DNA from: Trema orientale
Taxonomy: Eukaryota > Streptophyta > Magnoliopsida > Rosales > Cannabaceae
DNA length: 64,000 nucleotides
Direction of reading: 5' to 3'
Assembly (NCBI GenBank): GCA_002914845.1
Contig: JXTC01000245.1
Coordinates: forward strand, 166,164-230,163
This document shows positions 11,531-25,379 of the stretch, piece after piece (position 1 is the first letter of the stretch; every line of letters begins with the position of its first letter). The position numbers and the translations under genes are program-made. The notes beneath the pieces are model-generated. The model was not told the origin of the DNA. It was given only the letters and a program-made list of their open reading frames with translations, and did not search any database.

Positions 11531-13184
11531 TTAAATTTCATTTTCTGGAGAGTTTTAGCCCAATAGAGTTCCTAGCGTTTTGCCCATTCCATTTGACTGA
11601 AATTTGCTTGGGTTAGTGGCAGTGGACATCTAAACTCGCTATGTTTGGAGGTGGACGGTAAATGGAGATGATAGAAAGATCAAAGTATGAGAAAATATAA
11701 ATAAATAAAAAAATGTTTTCCCTTGTTTTGTTTGGATGAAGGTAAATAAAAAGAGCCCTGTTATAGTAGTCTAGTTCCATAACACATTTGGGACTCCCTT
11801 TAGTTCATGGTATGGAGGAGTTTCCAATTTTAACCTTCTTGGTGGGCATAGTTTTCAAAGGAAAAGAAAAATATGAACAGAAAAAGGGTTGCTTGTATTG
11901 AGAAATTTACTATTCTATGGAATAATTGTTAAATTCCTTCAAAAGCATTGAAAGGGTGAGAAAGTAAATTTACTTGAGTCCTTGTACCAATCCATGCAAT
12001 TCTGGCTGACTGGATTGATGGGTAAAAGAAACTTATTTGTTACACAAATACCTTTTTTTTTCCTACCTCATTTTCCTTTCCAATAAATAAAAGAGGAAAA
12101 AAGGGAAAAAAAAAAATCCCAACCGAACAACTAACTTTACTATTTTTCCACTAAAAAACTCGTCCACTTTTCTTCATTTCTTCACACTTTTCATCCACGC
12201 CACTTTTTTGTATACCACATTTTCTGTGCTTAATCTAGAAAGCTCATTTCTGGGCCTCGCGCTTTGTTTTATAGATAAGACTCACTCAGGTGATTCTGAC
12301 CATGCGGATGATATATGGGTCCAGGCTCAATCATCTCTTGTCTTATTCTTCCACGGATGATGTATGTAGATAAGATTAACGTGATTAACGTGAATTATCA
12401 TACGCCAGATTTGGTGACAATAAATAAATTGGAAGAGTATCTTATGGAAGAATATTTTAGCCAAATTATGAATCGAATCATCCATTATCTCCTTATCTCA
12501 AAGATTGTAGGGTTCACTAGATCGACTGAAATTGATAACTCATACGGATGATATTAGTTATCAAGCTTTGTACTAAATTTTTAATACAATGTATGTAATA
12601 TATAAATTATTATTATTTAATTAGCGTATTAGAACTTACCACAAATAGATTAATTATATTCATCGACAACTTACATATTACGTATTTTGATATTAAAAAT
12701 TTGTACTTTTAAGATGTCTAACATTATTTATCTTATATAACCACGGAACCTTAAAATGGCATATTGGGACTGTGGAAGAAAATCAAAATGAAGAGATGCG
12801 ATTTTTTCTTGCTTTCGTCAATTTCCTTATCATGTAGCCATCACTTTTGATGGGAATCTTGGTATGATTAAGGAATATAGTTACTTTCCTCACAAATGGA
12901 TCATGGAAAAAGAATTCCACCCAGAGAAACACAAAATTATTTGGGCTTACGTTTGGTAGAGAAGAAAAGTGAGAAAAAAAAAATGAAGGAAAAGGACATG
13001 AAAATCTTTTTTAAAAACATATTTTAATATATATATATATCTATTTTCAATTTTTTTTAATGATTTATACTGTTTTTAGAGCAATGAATATCATAGGTAT
13101 TTTATAAATCATAGCATACTATGATTTATATTTTCAAGCATAAAAATCAAACCTTAAAATCAATACACATTTTATTTTTGTTTT
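11531..13184. other. Intergenic DNA
   Basis: AT-rich, with short GTTTGGT-type fragments. A 78-codon open frame at 12315-12551 has no recognisable domain or gene context. I see nothing I can name. Confidence 0.45.
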
Positions 13185-14610
13185 TATTCTTTTTTGAATA
13201 AAAGGAAGAAATTCTTTATTAAATAGTATCGTTTGCAACAACTGAAGCAATACAACTAGGAATTTCCCTAATCCACTCCATGGACGTATTAACAAACAAT
13301 ATTTGGCAAGTGAATGAGCAACTTCATTCCTAGTCCTGGGAATAAAGCTGCAAGTACCACCCCAATTAATCTCATTAGAGTGATAATATCAGTGGCTATT
13401 GAGTCATTCAACGAGAAACCGCTAGAAGAGTTTATCATCACAACAGTGTTGGTGGAATCAATTTCTATAATTTTCACAATAAAATCATGCTTCCTTGCGA
13501 AGAGCAGACCTTCCCTAATGGCACAAAGTTCAGCTGTAAGAGGGTTGAAAAGACCAGGGAGTCTCATTGATCTAGCACCCAAAACTGTGCCAATCACTAT
13601 CACGAATGATAATAGCCACACCAACAAATCCCAGACAATGAAAAATAGCCGCATCTATGTTTAATTTAAGCAAACCTGAAGAAGGAGAAGAAGACTAAAG
13701 AATACTAGCAGTTTTACTCATCACATGGAGTGAATCAATTTTGCTTCTAGCCTCTTGAAACTCATAGAGAAAAATAACAACATCGGCAATGATGGTTGCC
13801 GGCGTTTTCAAAGTGCCACAATGAACAAAATTAATGTTTCGTTCTCTCCATATTTGCCAATGAACCACACAAAAGCTCTCAAAATCATTATGACTAACTT
13901 TTCCAAAGGTAAACCAAAGTTTGTCAGCCTTTCCATTCTATTCAAATGAAAAACCCATTAGAATGAGTGTTTGTTTCAATAATTTCAATTTTTTTCATTT
14001 AAATGGTCTTTCGGAATGAGTGTTTGTTTCAACAATTTAGTTTTTTTATTCAAATAGTCCATCAGTCACATCAACTATTGGAATGAGTGTTTTGTATCTT
14101 GGAATGAGAATAGAGTCTAAAAGGTATTTTTGAATAGTTCATTCTAATGTCTTCTATTCTAATTATAACGCATTCTATTTTATTTTACTTTAAATGTCTC
14201 ACATTCTAATTATAACTCTTTCCACAATTTCTATTTGAATATATTCATTCAAATGAGTAAACCAAATGGGGCCTGGCATCCTTGTACAATATTCTGAGTT
14301 AACACCCAGCAAGCATCTGTAAAGTGAAACTCAAAGAGAGCGACAGAATGCTCAGCTTCTTCCCCGCACCTCCTATACACCGTAGCACAATATATGCCCC
14401 TTCTTGACAAGTTATAACAGGAAGAAAAAATGTCATGGAAGCATTTCCAGATAAAAATTCGTACCTTATGAGGAATACCCAACTTCCATAGCAATGACCA
14501 CCAATTCCTATTTAGACTTGGGCTGGAGCCTTCAATAGCTCCATTACTCTCTATAATCAGCTTATAACCTGACTTGACATTACACACTCCTTTTGCATCA
14601 TAATGCTAGC
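13185..14610 (-). pseudogene. 3' end of an L1-type LINE (zinc-binding RT and RNase H segments)
   Basis: Read on the - strand, the fragment starts with a zf-RVT-type segment (14587-14249: KSGYKLI, then WWSLLWKLGIPHKVRIFIWK and a Cys/His-rich RRCGEEAEH). It continues through a linker and ends in an RVT_3-type RNase H segment (about 13720-13270: KLNIDAA, FNPLTAELCAIREGLLFA, RNEVAHSLAKY). The frame breaks many times and the reverse transcriptase core is absent, so this is a dead 5'-truncated copy. Its last 80 bp match the LINE fragment ending at 45966. The residues are typical of plant L1 ORF2 C-termini. Confidence 0.75.
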
Positions 14611-17426
14611 AAAGAACATCTTCTCTTCGAGCACATGTATTTTGATGAAATGTATATCTATAAAACGAGTATAAAACTATTAAAATGAAAAAAAAAAGAT
14701 ATTTATGAAATGAGTTGGTTTATTGTTACCCTTCTGTGTACTCTTTCTATCTTATTTCTAAAACCAATTAAGATTCAGAATTAATTTACTACTTGAAAAT
14801 CACTCTTAATTTATATTCAGAATTAATTTACTACTTTCTACACTCTTGGTTTTTCAAAAATCATTCCTCAATCTAATTTACTTCCTTCTCTTCTCACACC
14901 TCACTCCCTCACATTTTTCTGTGCCCTTACCCATCAATCCTTTTCTACTTTTATACTTTTCATCTCTTTCATTCTTCTACCCAACTTTTGTCTTTGCCTT
15001 TTTTTTTTAAAACATGATGAATTTGGTTACGTGAGACTTTGCATCTCTTTCTTCTAATAATAATAGTAAAGAGCAGACTTTATTTTAATGACCAGTTGCT
15101 CATCTATTTCTATTAAAACAGAGCCATCACTACTAATAAGCAAGCATCAATCATTTTTCTCGGATCTACCAAAGTAATTCAAAGTGTGCGTTTAACATGG
15201 GATCAGTGAGGGAATTTTATTTTTAAAAAGTCTCTTTAGAGATTTTTTCGTCAATATTCTTTAAAACAAACAAATACAATTATTTAACTTTACAATGCAC
15301 ATTAAAATTGAACAATGATAACTTCTACCCAACAAAATTTTGAAGTTCTGCATGTAATACAAGAGGTAGTCTTGTCTAAGCATCTATAAAGGAAGTAGGT
15401 TTGAAGAGGAATTGTATCTGGAAAAGGGGTTGGAATATTTTTTTTTTCTTTTTATTTTTAGATAGAAATTCCATTCAGGATCTTTTTTGTAATAAAAACT
15501 TAAAACAAGGTATGTGAAGAATAGACAAAGGGGTAGCAATAGACCCACCTTTATGAAATATAAAGCAAAAAAGTAGATGATTATCTTAACTTTTTTGTGA
15601 GTAATAGGCAAAACAAACCACCATAAATCATAATATGCTCTTCAATAGTGACATATTAGTACTATTCAGCAGCCTTTTGAAGGGGAGAGATCTATGTACT
15701 CTCTCTTTCGATCCCCTTTTATCCTTTTCTTTTTATTTCCTGCATCTTAAGTCCTAACTCCTACAGAGACAATAAACTCCACAAATATTAGATAATGAAC
15801 TCCCACTAAGAATGACCAAATTTTAATTGAAGGGCAAGTTTTTCAGTTAGAGCAATGTCGAAGTTTGATATAGCTTTTGAGTTACTAAATTATGATTTTA
15901 AAATTGATGTATGAATAAACATTAATTAAACATAAATTATTTTTTTTAATCTCTTCAATTTTACTTCTTATATTCTCTCAACTCGTTATCATTGGAAAAA
16001 GAAAAAAAAAACCCTAACCCTATCCTGCCTCTCTCCAGTATAATTTTCTTTTTATTTTTATTTTTTTACTTTTTGTTTTAGTACTCTCCAGTATATATAT
16101 ATATATATATATGAAGTTAGATGTTCCTAAAGATTCTCCCTCTGAATCTTACTACTTACTCTGTGTGAGTTTATTTATTTATATTAACTTTCGTTATTTT
16201 TATATTCTCTCTTATATTGTTGAAACTTCGAAGATTTAAATATAGAAGAAATCATACAATCAAATATCGATATATACAGAGATTTGATATTGTACCAATT
16301 GGAAAATCAATTCGAATAGTGGATAGCAATTTGAAAGAGATTTCTCTAATGAAGCTCTTGTTATTCTTTTTATGAAGTTGTTTGCGCGATTTTTAATTTC
16401 GTGTGCACAATATTCTTCGCCTTATTCGTCAATATGATACAATATTTACTTTACTAGATTATTTACTGTTATTTTTTATAGTAATATGAGCTTTTATATA
16501 GGATTGTAGAATTAATTTGTTTATCTTTATTTATTTACCGCTAATATCAACTTGAAAAGTATTCTATGTTCATTATCACTACTACAAAACTATACTTATG
16601 TGTCAATTCCACAGCGCAACTGACGTTTAGGTAGATTTCTAACTCGTCGGTTGCGACCATTGTAGACAAATGAGGGCATTCGCATTTATTTATCTTTCTT
16701 ACTTTCTTCCATTTTTCCTTTTTTTTTTTCAATTCTCTAACAATCATAGCCTAAAGCCAATTCTAGATTCCTCTCCAGAATCCAAAAGATTAACAAATAA
16801 GTAATGTTACATCTCTTGAAATTTGGAACTTTCCATGTGAAGAAAACATTATGTTATACGAAATTTTGACGCATTTGCCCCGTACAATTTATAATATATG
16901 TATACATATATTATGGAATTTTATAGCAAAAGAAAGGAGCACCTGTTTATGAGTTATTATCTAGAAATTCATAATAACAAAGCAGTTAACGTAATCAATA
17001 GACAAATAACTTTCGTCAGAAACAGCTACAAGTTGGCAAAAGAAAAATGTGACCAAGTTGGCGTCCTATACACAAAAGGCATAAATGCCTCTCTTTTTCA
17101 GTCTCTTTCTCAATGCTTTCATGCATGAATATTTGACCGCCAATCGAAGAACTATTACTAATTACGAGTTACATCGATCAACCAAATATATTTTTGGCTG
17201 AGGATTTGTGTGCAGCAGCATTTAATCGTAAGCTTTATTTTCCATTAAAATACGTAACTTCTCCCATTTGGCGATGTGTCAAAAAATTAAATTAGTAGAT
17301 AGTAAGAAAATAGAGGGATTCGATACAAGATTTGCATTTCCTATAACGACTTACAATCAAGAGTTCGAGACTAAGAAATAAGATAATCAAAACAAAAAGT
17401 GTTTATTTAGGGTAATATATATATAT
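14611..17426. other. Intergenic DNA with microsatellites
   Basis: AT-rich, with a (TA)n tract at about 16092-16113 that carries no insertion. At about 16578 the word CACTACTACAAAAC resembles the terminus of CACTA transposons, but no partner end was found. No gene is recognised. Confidence 0.4.
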
Positions 17427-17671
17427 GGGCACCAATCCAGTAGGTATTTTTTTTTTTTTTTTACCTATGCATAGGTATCAATTAGGCTAATGAAAATTTT
17501 TTTTGCACATTTTTTTATTATAAAAAGTAGGAGAGAGAAATAGCATTAATGATGCACGTCTTTTTATGTACTTGATTATAGCCGTTGGATCACCATTAGA
17601 TGATGATCCAACGGCTAAAAAAAAAATATCTACACATAGGTAAAAAAAAAAAACCTACCGGATTGACAACC
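17427..17671 (+). mobile_element. TA-microsatellite MITE, copy B (reference copy)
   Basis: The left end GGGCACCAATCCAGTAGGTA and the right end TACCGGATTGACAACC are imperfect inverted repeats. (TA)n tracts abut both sides (about 17413-17426 and 17672-17689). Inside are ACCTATGCATAGGT, a GAGAGAGAAATAGCATTAATGA block and a perfect 12-bp stem, AGCCGTTGGATC paired with GATCCAACGGCT (17580-17616). Four relatives occur at 809, 26862, 45264 and 47348. Insertion into TA microsatellites resembles the behaviour described for rice Micron elements. Confidence 0.75.
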
Positions 17672-18289
17672 TATATATATATATATATTTCTACTTAAGG
17701 GAAGAGGGATTTGAACTCAAAGTCACAACTCTAATTTAAAGTAAAAAAGCTTCATAGTGTTAATCTAATAATATCACTATAATTAATATTGTACTTTTTG
17801 CAGTCTTTTTTTTTATATTTTTTTTCTTTTTTCTTTTATGAAATTTTCATGATTAGTTATTTTGTTAACCCCTAAACTTTAAAATATTTCGTTTCCATTC
17901 TAAAATATGAAAAGATTTCTCCATCAGTACCTGAATACTTATTTTCTTCGAATTCTAATATAGTTAGGCTTCAACTTGCATTCTGTTGCCAAAGCTAATA
18001 GACTAAGGTGTCCACTCTATTAGAATTTTCATGAAATATATAAGTATCCAAAGATTAACGTAACTGAGAACATTAAAAGTCTAAGAATCAAAACCAAATT
18101 TCAGTGTGGTGACCAAAACAAAACTTTCTCAACAGTATAGAAACTTTTAAATGGATGAATTTTGGAGTTTTGTGGAGCCAAAAATTACCTTTGACTATTT
18201 TTGATAATAACGTTTTTAGGACCATTGACATTGTTACGACTGTTTCTTATATTCTTACTGAATATAATTAATTGTGCAATTAATTATGT
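17672..18289. other. Intergenic DNA
   Basis: I see no gene or repeat structure that I can support beyond the flanking TA tract. Confidence 0.4.
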
Positions 18290-19500
18290 AAAGTGATTAT
18301 GCGGAAAATTATAATATGGATGTTTTAACACTGAAAAGTAAAAATTTGATACACAATATTTTTATTTGGTTCAACTATCTCCTGATAGTCTTCATCCAAG
18401 GGGCCACGCCTAGAGAAATAAACTTATTAATAAAGAATAACGTGAGTACAAATACCAATCAAATTCAAAAGACTCCATCTCTTAAATGTTACAACATGCT
18501 AGTACTCCTCCACTAATCTGTCTAGCAAGCTCTCCTCGACTTGATGTGATTCCTTCTGTCTAAACTCCCTTCAGATTTCACAGAATCTGCCTTCTCCTGA
18601 AGACTTGATGCACTTCTCCCAAAGCACTCTCAGGACTAAGAATCCCTCATAGTCTCACAATACAAAGTATAGACAAATTTAACAAAGTATTGCTCTAATG
18701 ATAATCTAAAACATACATGGCACATACAGGACTCTAACCTAGACCCCCTATATATAGTGCTTGAGGTTTTCTAATCTTTGGCAATCTGTAAGACACGTTA
18801 TAATTATCATAAATGCTGATTGGAAGCTAATTAGATCAGTCAAAGATAAGATTTTCGTAATCAAGGCTGATATGTGATTGTTGCTGATTCTGCACAGTAA
18901 TATTACAACATCGGCCCTGTCTAAAATAGCCAGATTTGTAACATTCCAGAATAAACATTGATTTGTTACCTAAAATAGTAATTTCGGTTTCACACAAATC
19001 AATCAAATAAAAGTGTTCACACACAATAAGAACAGCTAAATATAAATAAGGAAACGACATCTCAAGAGATAAGCATTTACATTTTCATACTATAAGGTAG
19101 TTTCCATAAAAATATAAGCTATTAAAACAATCAGATAAAATTAGCCCAATAATTATAATCTGATTGATTAAAATTAGAATTGATTATTTATAGAAATATT
19201 AATCAATTAATATTAGCAATCACATAATAATAAATCTTCATTAAAACATACCTAAATAAGAAAGAAATATGTGAATATAATTTTCCTACAAGAAAAACAT
19301 CAATCACTGATAATTCTGATCAAGACACAGCTAATTGAACAAAATTCAATTGTATAACAGCTGTAAAATTCGGACAAATACGTTCAAAAATACCAGGTCA
19401 AATATTCCAGTGATATTGCAACATCTCAAATGACAACAGTTTTGCCCTTTCAGACGACATTTGAGGTTATATTAAGCCCCATATTGGAATTAGACGACAT
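18290..19500 (-). repeat. Possible LTR-like block, minus orientation
   Basis: A noncoding block of about 1.2 kb. On the - strand it has a TATA-like CACTATATATAGGG near 18746-18759, followed downstream by a pyrimidine- and purine-mixed leader, as in an LTR. The short ORFs in it (18316-18516 and 18836-19060) have no domain. No matching second copy or target duplication was seen, so the call is weak. Confidence 0.28.
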
Positions 19501-19719
19501 ACAATATTAATACTAGTAAATAGTAAAGGCACACAGGAAATTATAAGGTTCAACCTAAGGAATTGTCTTATGATAATAGTGGTTTTCTATTATACAAGAG
19601 ATAATGGTGGGATTTCTGTGATAATTGAGTGGAAAATAACAATCTTAAGCCTTTTTACATAGGAGAGGGTCTTCGAGGTTTTCAATCCAATCAGAAAACC
19701 GATTACAGAAGATAAATAC

Positions 19720-20669
19720 TGTTGGAAAAATGGCTTTTCAAAGCTATGTTGAGGTACTCAAAATGGAGCTTGGATGAATGAGAAATGGGATATTATCATT
19801 TTAATACCCTTATTTTGATATTCAAATCATACCTTGTATTTTGGTTATTATCAATATTGATATTTAGATTTGAAATTTGTTACAAATTTGTACCATGACA
19901 CTAATTTAGAGCAGTAAATTTACCAAGTTGCCATTTAGAAAATTGAAAATAAACCATATAAAAATTGATCCGAAAGTAAGTTTGTTAAATCATCTAGATA
20001 AATTAACTAATCTAAATTAGTGTCATGATATAAATTTGTAACAAATATTAAATCTAAGAGTCAATGGTAATAATAACTAAAACAGAATGTATAAACTGAA
20101 CAAAATGTCAAATTATAGGATATAAAAATGATACTATCCCATAAGACATTAACGCTTAAAATATGCTCATTGACTCAAAATTACCAAATTCTGTTTGGAG
20201 TCACATACTTAATTCTAATTAAATATCAATGACAAAAAATGTTCATAATGTTTTAGAAACCGAAAACATGTTTGTGAAAAATGTTTGTAACACCTAAAAC
20301 CTTTTGGAGTTACAAATTATTTTTTACATAAAATGGTTTTATGAGAATTAAATGAATTTAATTCTTTGTTGTAACATCCCTCCACTTGAGTCCTATAAAT
20401 TAACTCATTGTCCATTCACAAAATTCTAACAGAATTTATAGCCTTCTATTCTCTTTTTGTTTTCTCATTCGAAATACTCTTTAGAGTTTTAGGTTTAGTA
20501 TGATAGAATTCTGACAATAGCCAGTTCGCCGGAGTGGCTTCACATGCTATAATTACTACTGTTCAACCATTGTATCCTGGGAGGAGACAAATCTATTTTA
20601 AGGACAATGTGTGTGATACATAGGCCTTCGTTCGTAACTGTTTGTATTCTTTTCAAATTTTATTACATC
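19720..20669 (+). repeat. Copia-1 5' LTR (with MITE inside)
   Basis: It starts TGTTGGAAAAATGG, aligned with TATTAGAAAAATAG at 25380. Sequence matching the 3' LTR resumes after the MITE with CATTAACGCTTAAAATATGC (3' LTR: TAATGCTCAAAATGTGC) and continues through TTTGTAACACCTAAAACC and TTGAGTCCTATAAATT to about ATTACA at 20669. TCCTATAAATTAACTC is a likely TATA region. Confidence 0.8.
19787..20140. mobile_element. Mutator-like MITE, family M1 copy 1 (inside LTR)
   Basis: 354 bp with long inverted arms: GGGATATTATCATTTT at the left against AAAATGATACTATCCC at the right. It is flanked by a 9-bp duplication, ATGAGAAAT (19778-19786) and ATAAGACAT (20141-20149), 7 of 9 identical. The 3' LTR of the same retrotransposon has ATGAGAAAT (25438-25446) running straight into TAATGCTC, the empty site. 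Interior motifs such as CTAATTTAGAGCAGT and CTCTAAATTAGT-type partners recur at 32624 and 33093. A 9-bp duplication is the Mutator-superfamily signature. Confidence 0.85.
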
Positions 20670-20800
20670 GTTATTAACTAGAAAGTAACGAAATAAAGGA
20701 GTTTTGTTTAAGGAGGTCAGATTTTAAGTGTGACTATTGATTACCCCTCTATGGTTTTTTCTAAGAATTATCTATTGAGTACTAATCATTATAACTTTAT

Positions 20801-23800
20801 TTGAGATTTTGGTATTTATACATGAAATCTATGACTCTAATACATGGTGTGATTTTTTTCGAACTGACAACCTTAAACCATGTTGTTATTTTTACTGTTG
20901 TGCCAGTTCTGAACCCTATTATGGCTCCTACGCCTAATGTTGTAGCCCTGGTTATGATTCCTTTGAGCCAAACTGAAAAATTAGAGAAATTCAATAATTT
21001 AAATTTCAAAAAGTGACAACAAAAGGTATTATTCTATCTGACTACCTTGAATCTTGTGAAATTATTGACGAAAGATGCTCCATCACTCAAAGAGTATGAG
21101 CAAGATATCCAAGTAATCAATGCAGTTGGTACTTAGAAACATTCAGAATTCTTGTGCCAAAATTATGTTACAAGTAGTTAATCTGACTCTCTTTACAATG
21201 TTTAAAAAGAACGACTAAAGAATTATGGGAATCTCTAGATAGAAAATATGAAACAGAGGATACCGAGTCCAAGAAATTTATGGTAGGCTACTTCCTTGAT
21301 TATAAGATGGTGTACTCTAAAACTATGATTAGCCAAGTTTAATAGATCTTATTTGAGATTCATGCTAAGGTGATGTTAGTAAGTAAAACCTTCCAAGTCA
21401 CTGTTATTATTGAGAAGCTACCTCTTACATGGAAAGACTTCAAGAACTACCTTAAGCACAAGTGAAAGGAGATGAGTATCGAAAATCTTACTATTAGACT
21501 TCTTATTGAAAAAGACAACAAAAGGGTACTAATTCATTTTCAGAGGCTAAGCGAATATTGTTAAGTATGCTCAAAGTTCCAAGTCTATGAAAAACAAGTT
21601 TGGCAGACTAACCTTGGAACAAAAAGAGGAATTTCTAAGAAGTCAAAATTCCAAGACAAATACTTCAATTGTAACAAAGTTGGGCACAAGTCGATAGAAT
21701 GTAGGTAGCTGAAGAAGAAGAAGAACTACGAGAAAAACATGATCGATGATATCACTCAAGATGTTTCTAACATAAGCCTTTTAGCAGTGATTTCATAAGT
21801 AAACCTAGTTGGGTCTGACCCAAAAGAATGGTGGATTGACACCGGTGCTACTAGGTACGTCTGCTCAAACAAGGAGATGTTTACTTCTTTTGAACCAATT
21901 AATAGGGAGAAGTTGTTTATAGGAAACTCTACCATGTCTGAAATTGAGGGTCAAGGCAGGGTGATTCTAAAGATGACATCTAAGAAAGATCCGACTTTCA
22001 ATAACGTCCTTTATGTACTAGAAATCCGTAAGAATTTAGTGTTCAGTTTGCTTATTAATAAGCATGGATTTCATATAGTGGTCGAGTCAGACAGTCATAT
22101 CATCCAAAGATGGATTATATGTGGGAACGGGTTATGTAAAAAAAGGGCTATTTAAGATTGATGTTACAACTATAATGTTAAATATTAATAACAGTATTAA
22201 TTATTCTGCTTACTTGGTTGAGTCTTTCAATTTGTGGTATGGTAGTTTAGGATATGTTAATTGTGATACTTTATGTAGATTAATTAACTTGAATCATATA
22301 CCCACTTTTCATATGATTCCAAACATAAATATGAAATTTGTGTTGAGGCAAAATTAATAAGATCATATAAGTTAACAGAGACACTAAACCTCTTGATATA
22401 ATTTACTGTGATATATATGATTTAAAATTATATAAATAAGAGGTGGTAATAATATTCTATTACCTTTTTTGATGATAGCACAAAATATTGTTATGTATAT
22501 TTATTGAAATGCAAGGATGAAACAATAGAGAAGTTTATTCATTATAAGAATGGGGTTGAAAATCAACTTAATAACGTTAAGGTGATTAGAAGTGACTGTG
22601 GAAGAGAGTATGAATTATCTTTTGATAAATTCTGTGCATAACATAGAATAATATATAAGGTCACTTAGCCATATTCACCTTAGTCAAATAGTGAAACTGA
22701 ACGAAAGAATCGTAACCTTGAAGGAAATCATAAATACAATATTGATATATTCTGATCTGCCACATAACATGTGGGGAGAAGCTACTTTGATGATTAATGA
22801 CCTTTTAAATAAGATACCCCAGAAAAAGAAAGACAAAACTCCTTATGAGTTATGGAAAGGAAGAAAGCCTTTTTATAAATACTTATGAATATGGGGATTT
22901 CTTATCAAAGTGGTCATTCTTACACCTAACAAGATATTAATAGGTATGAAAGCTATTGATTGTATTTTCATTGGCTATGCACAAAATAATAATGTTTATC
23001 ATTTTATTGTATATGAGTCATAAATCCCAGATATACAAAAACACAATAATAGAGTCTAGAAATGCATCATTCTTTGAACATATATTTCTACATAGATACA
23101 AAGAAGAGTCAAGTTAATGAACATACGAGAGTGTGGTAGTGTACTTGAGAATAGTCAAGACCAAAAACATATGGAAGATATTGAGGAAGAGCCTAAATGT
23201 AGCAAAAAATCTAGAATAGAAAAATTTTTGTTCCAGATTTTCTGACATATTTACTAGAGGCTAAATCTCAAACTTTTAAAGAAGCTATGAGCTTTTAAAA
23301 GGTTCTTTATGGCAAGAGACCATTTAAAGAAAAATTAACTCTATTTTACAAAATCATACTTAGGAATTGGTAAATCTTCTACCAGCCTATAAACTTTTAG
23401 GGTTCAAATAGATTTTCAAGAGGAAAATGAAAGCGGATGGATTAATTGATAACTGCAAAGCTAGGCTTCTAATTAAGGGTGACAAACAACAAGAAAGTCT
23501 TGACTGCTTTGATACATATTCTCTTGTGACGAGAATAACAGCCATTAGGATAATATTTGCAATTGCAGCTTTGCACAACCTTGAAGTACATAAAATGGAT
23601 GTGAAAACAACATTCTTAAATGGAGATTTAGATGAATAAATCTATGTAGAATAACTTGAGGGTTTTCCTGCACCTGAGAAATAAAAGAAAGTCTATAAAG
23701 ATGAAATCTTTATACGGATTAAAGCAAATACTAAAATAATGGCATGGAAACTTTAATAGTGCAATGACATCAAATGGATTTAAAATCAATGAATATGATA

Positions 23801-24780
23801 AATATGTTTGTGTAAAGAATACAAATAATAGCTATATCATTTGTGTCTTTATGTAGATGACATGTTCATTGTTGGTAGTGATGATAATATAATCAAATCT
23901 ACTAAAAATATGTTACATTCTAAATTTAACAAGAAGGATATGGTTTTAGCTGATGTCATATTGGGAGTTAAAATCTCAAGAACATTAGATAGACTTATTT
24001 TAAGTCAGTCACGCTATATAGACAAGATTCTTGAGAAATTTAACAAAAATAATTCGGGTATGTCCAGAACACTAGTAGATATAAATCTACACATATCCAA
24101 AACAAAAGATTTAGTGTTTCCTAACTAAAATATTCCAGAGTAATAGGAAGTCTTATATACTTGATGAGTTGTACAAGACAAGAAATAGCTTAGGCAATTA
24201 GTAAACTGAGTAGATATATGAGTAATCTAGAAGCTGATTATTTGAAAAGGGATAGTAAAAGTACTAAGGTACTTAAGGTGTACTCATAACTATATGTTGC
24301 ACTATACTAGATGTCCACCTATCCTAGAAGGCTACAATAATGAAACTAGGTATCTGATATGAAAGACTCAAAGTCTACTAATGGGTCACACTAGTAGGTA
24401 CAGTTGTATCATAGAAAGCCTTGAAACAAACGTATATAGTCGTGTTCACAATTAAATATGAATTCATTGCTTTGGACAAGTGTGGAGAAAAGGCAGAATA
24501 GTTACGATAATTCTTAATTGATATTCTAATGTAGCCAAAGCCTCTACCATCAATTGGCATCCACTGTGACAATCAGTCTACAATTGGAAGGGAACAGAGT
24601 ACCATGTATAATCGTAAGTAGACATATATATTATAGACATAATACTATTAGACAATTACTCTAAAGTAGAATTATTTCTGTTAATTTTGTGAAGTCAAAT
24701 GATAGAATTGTGGATCCACTAACCAAGGGTTAAACAGAGAGTTAGTTGATAAATCATCAAGGGAAATGGAACTAAAGCCC
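20801..24780 (+). pseudogene. Copia-1 gag-pol, heavily mutated
   Basis: Recognisable pieces in order are: gag (about 20940-21560; LEKFNNLNFKK, then LFYLTTLNL); a zinc-knuckle relic (21661-21705; YFNCNKVGHKSIEC, where the first Cys is Tyr); protease (about 21802-22110; WWIDTGATRYVCSNKEMF, DTG catalytic triplet); a pre-integrase segment (about 22230); integrase core (about 22460-22860; VIRSDCGREYE and NSETERKNR); reverse transcriptase (23427-23640 and 23841-24128; HKMDVKTTFLNGDL and LYVDDMFIVG); and RNase H (about 24450-24600; IGIHCDNQSTI). Many stops and frame changes rule out an active polyprotein. Confidence 0.88.
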
Positions 24781-25379
24781 ATGAAATAGTAAGTTGATAC
24801 AATGGAAACCTAACCTAGTTGAATGGGGATCCCAAAATCTAGGTTCAAAGGGACAACTTAATTATAAAGACTCAATTGGATCACTGTGGGGGTTGCTCTC
24901 CTATCTATTTCTATGATGATACAATGATAACTGTAGGGTAAAGAATAAACTATGATTTTAATGCTTCATAGGCGCCAGAAATCCAAGTAGAGTAATGCAG
25001 TTTACTCTTAACTAAAACATCAACCATGTGAGCGTGAAAAGGAGCCACTTCAAAAGGGAAATATATAGGGCTCAATTCCTTGGAAACTCTCACAGAACCA
25101 GGTGTCTGTTTATGGCTAAAACAAATATAATAATGAGAATTGAATAATGTTAGGATAGATATTTGAGTGAAGTATATTATCGTTTATAATAATAGTAGAA
25201 TAGTTCAAGGATATCATGTCTACAAATCAAGCAGTAAAGTAAATATACATTCACAAGGGAAGATTCAAAGGTGATACTTACCTATCCTATATAGGTATAG
25301 ACCAATGAAATCACCAGGTCAAAAGCGTCTTGTTGTATAGCCTTATGTTAACTTTGTCAATTTCACTCATGTAGGGGAT

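Noticed and set aside
16578..16700. CACTACTACAAAAC as a CACTA transposon end
   Set aside because: No matching inverted end or 3-bp duplication was found within reach.
23387..23578. Minus-strand frame within Copia-1
   Set aside because: It lies opposite the recognised reverse transcriptase segment (23427-23640).
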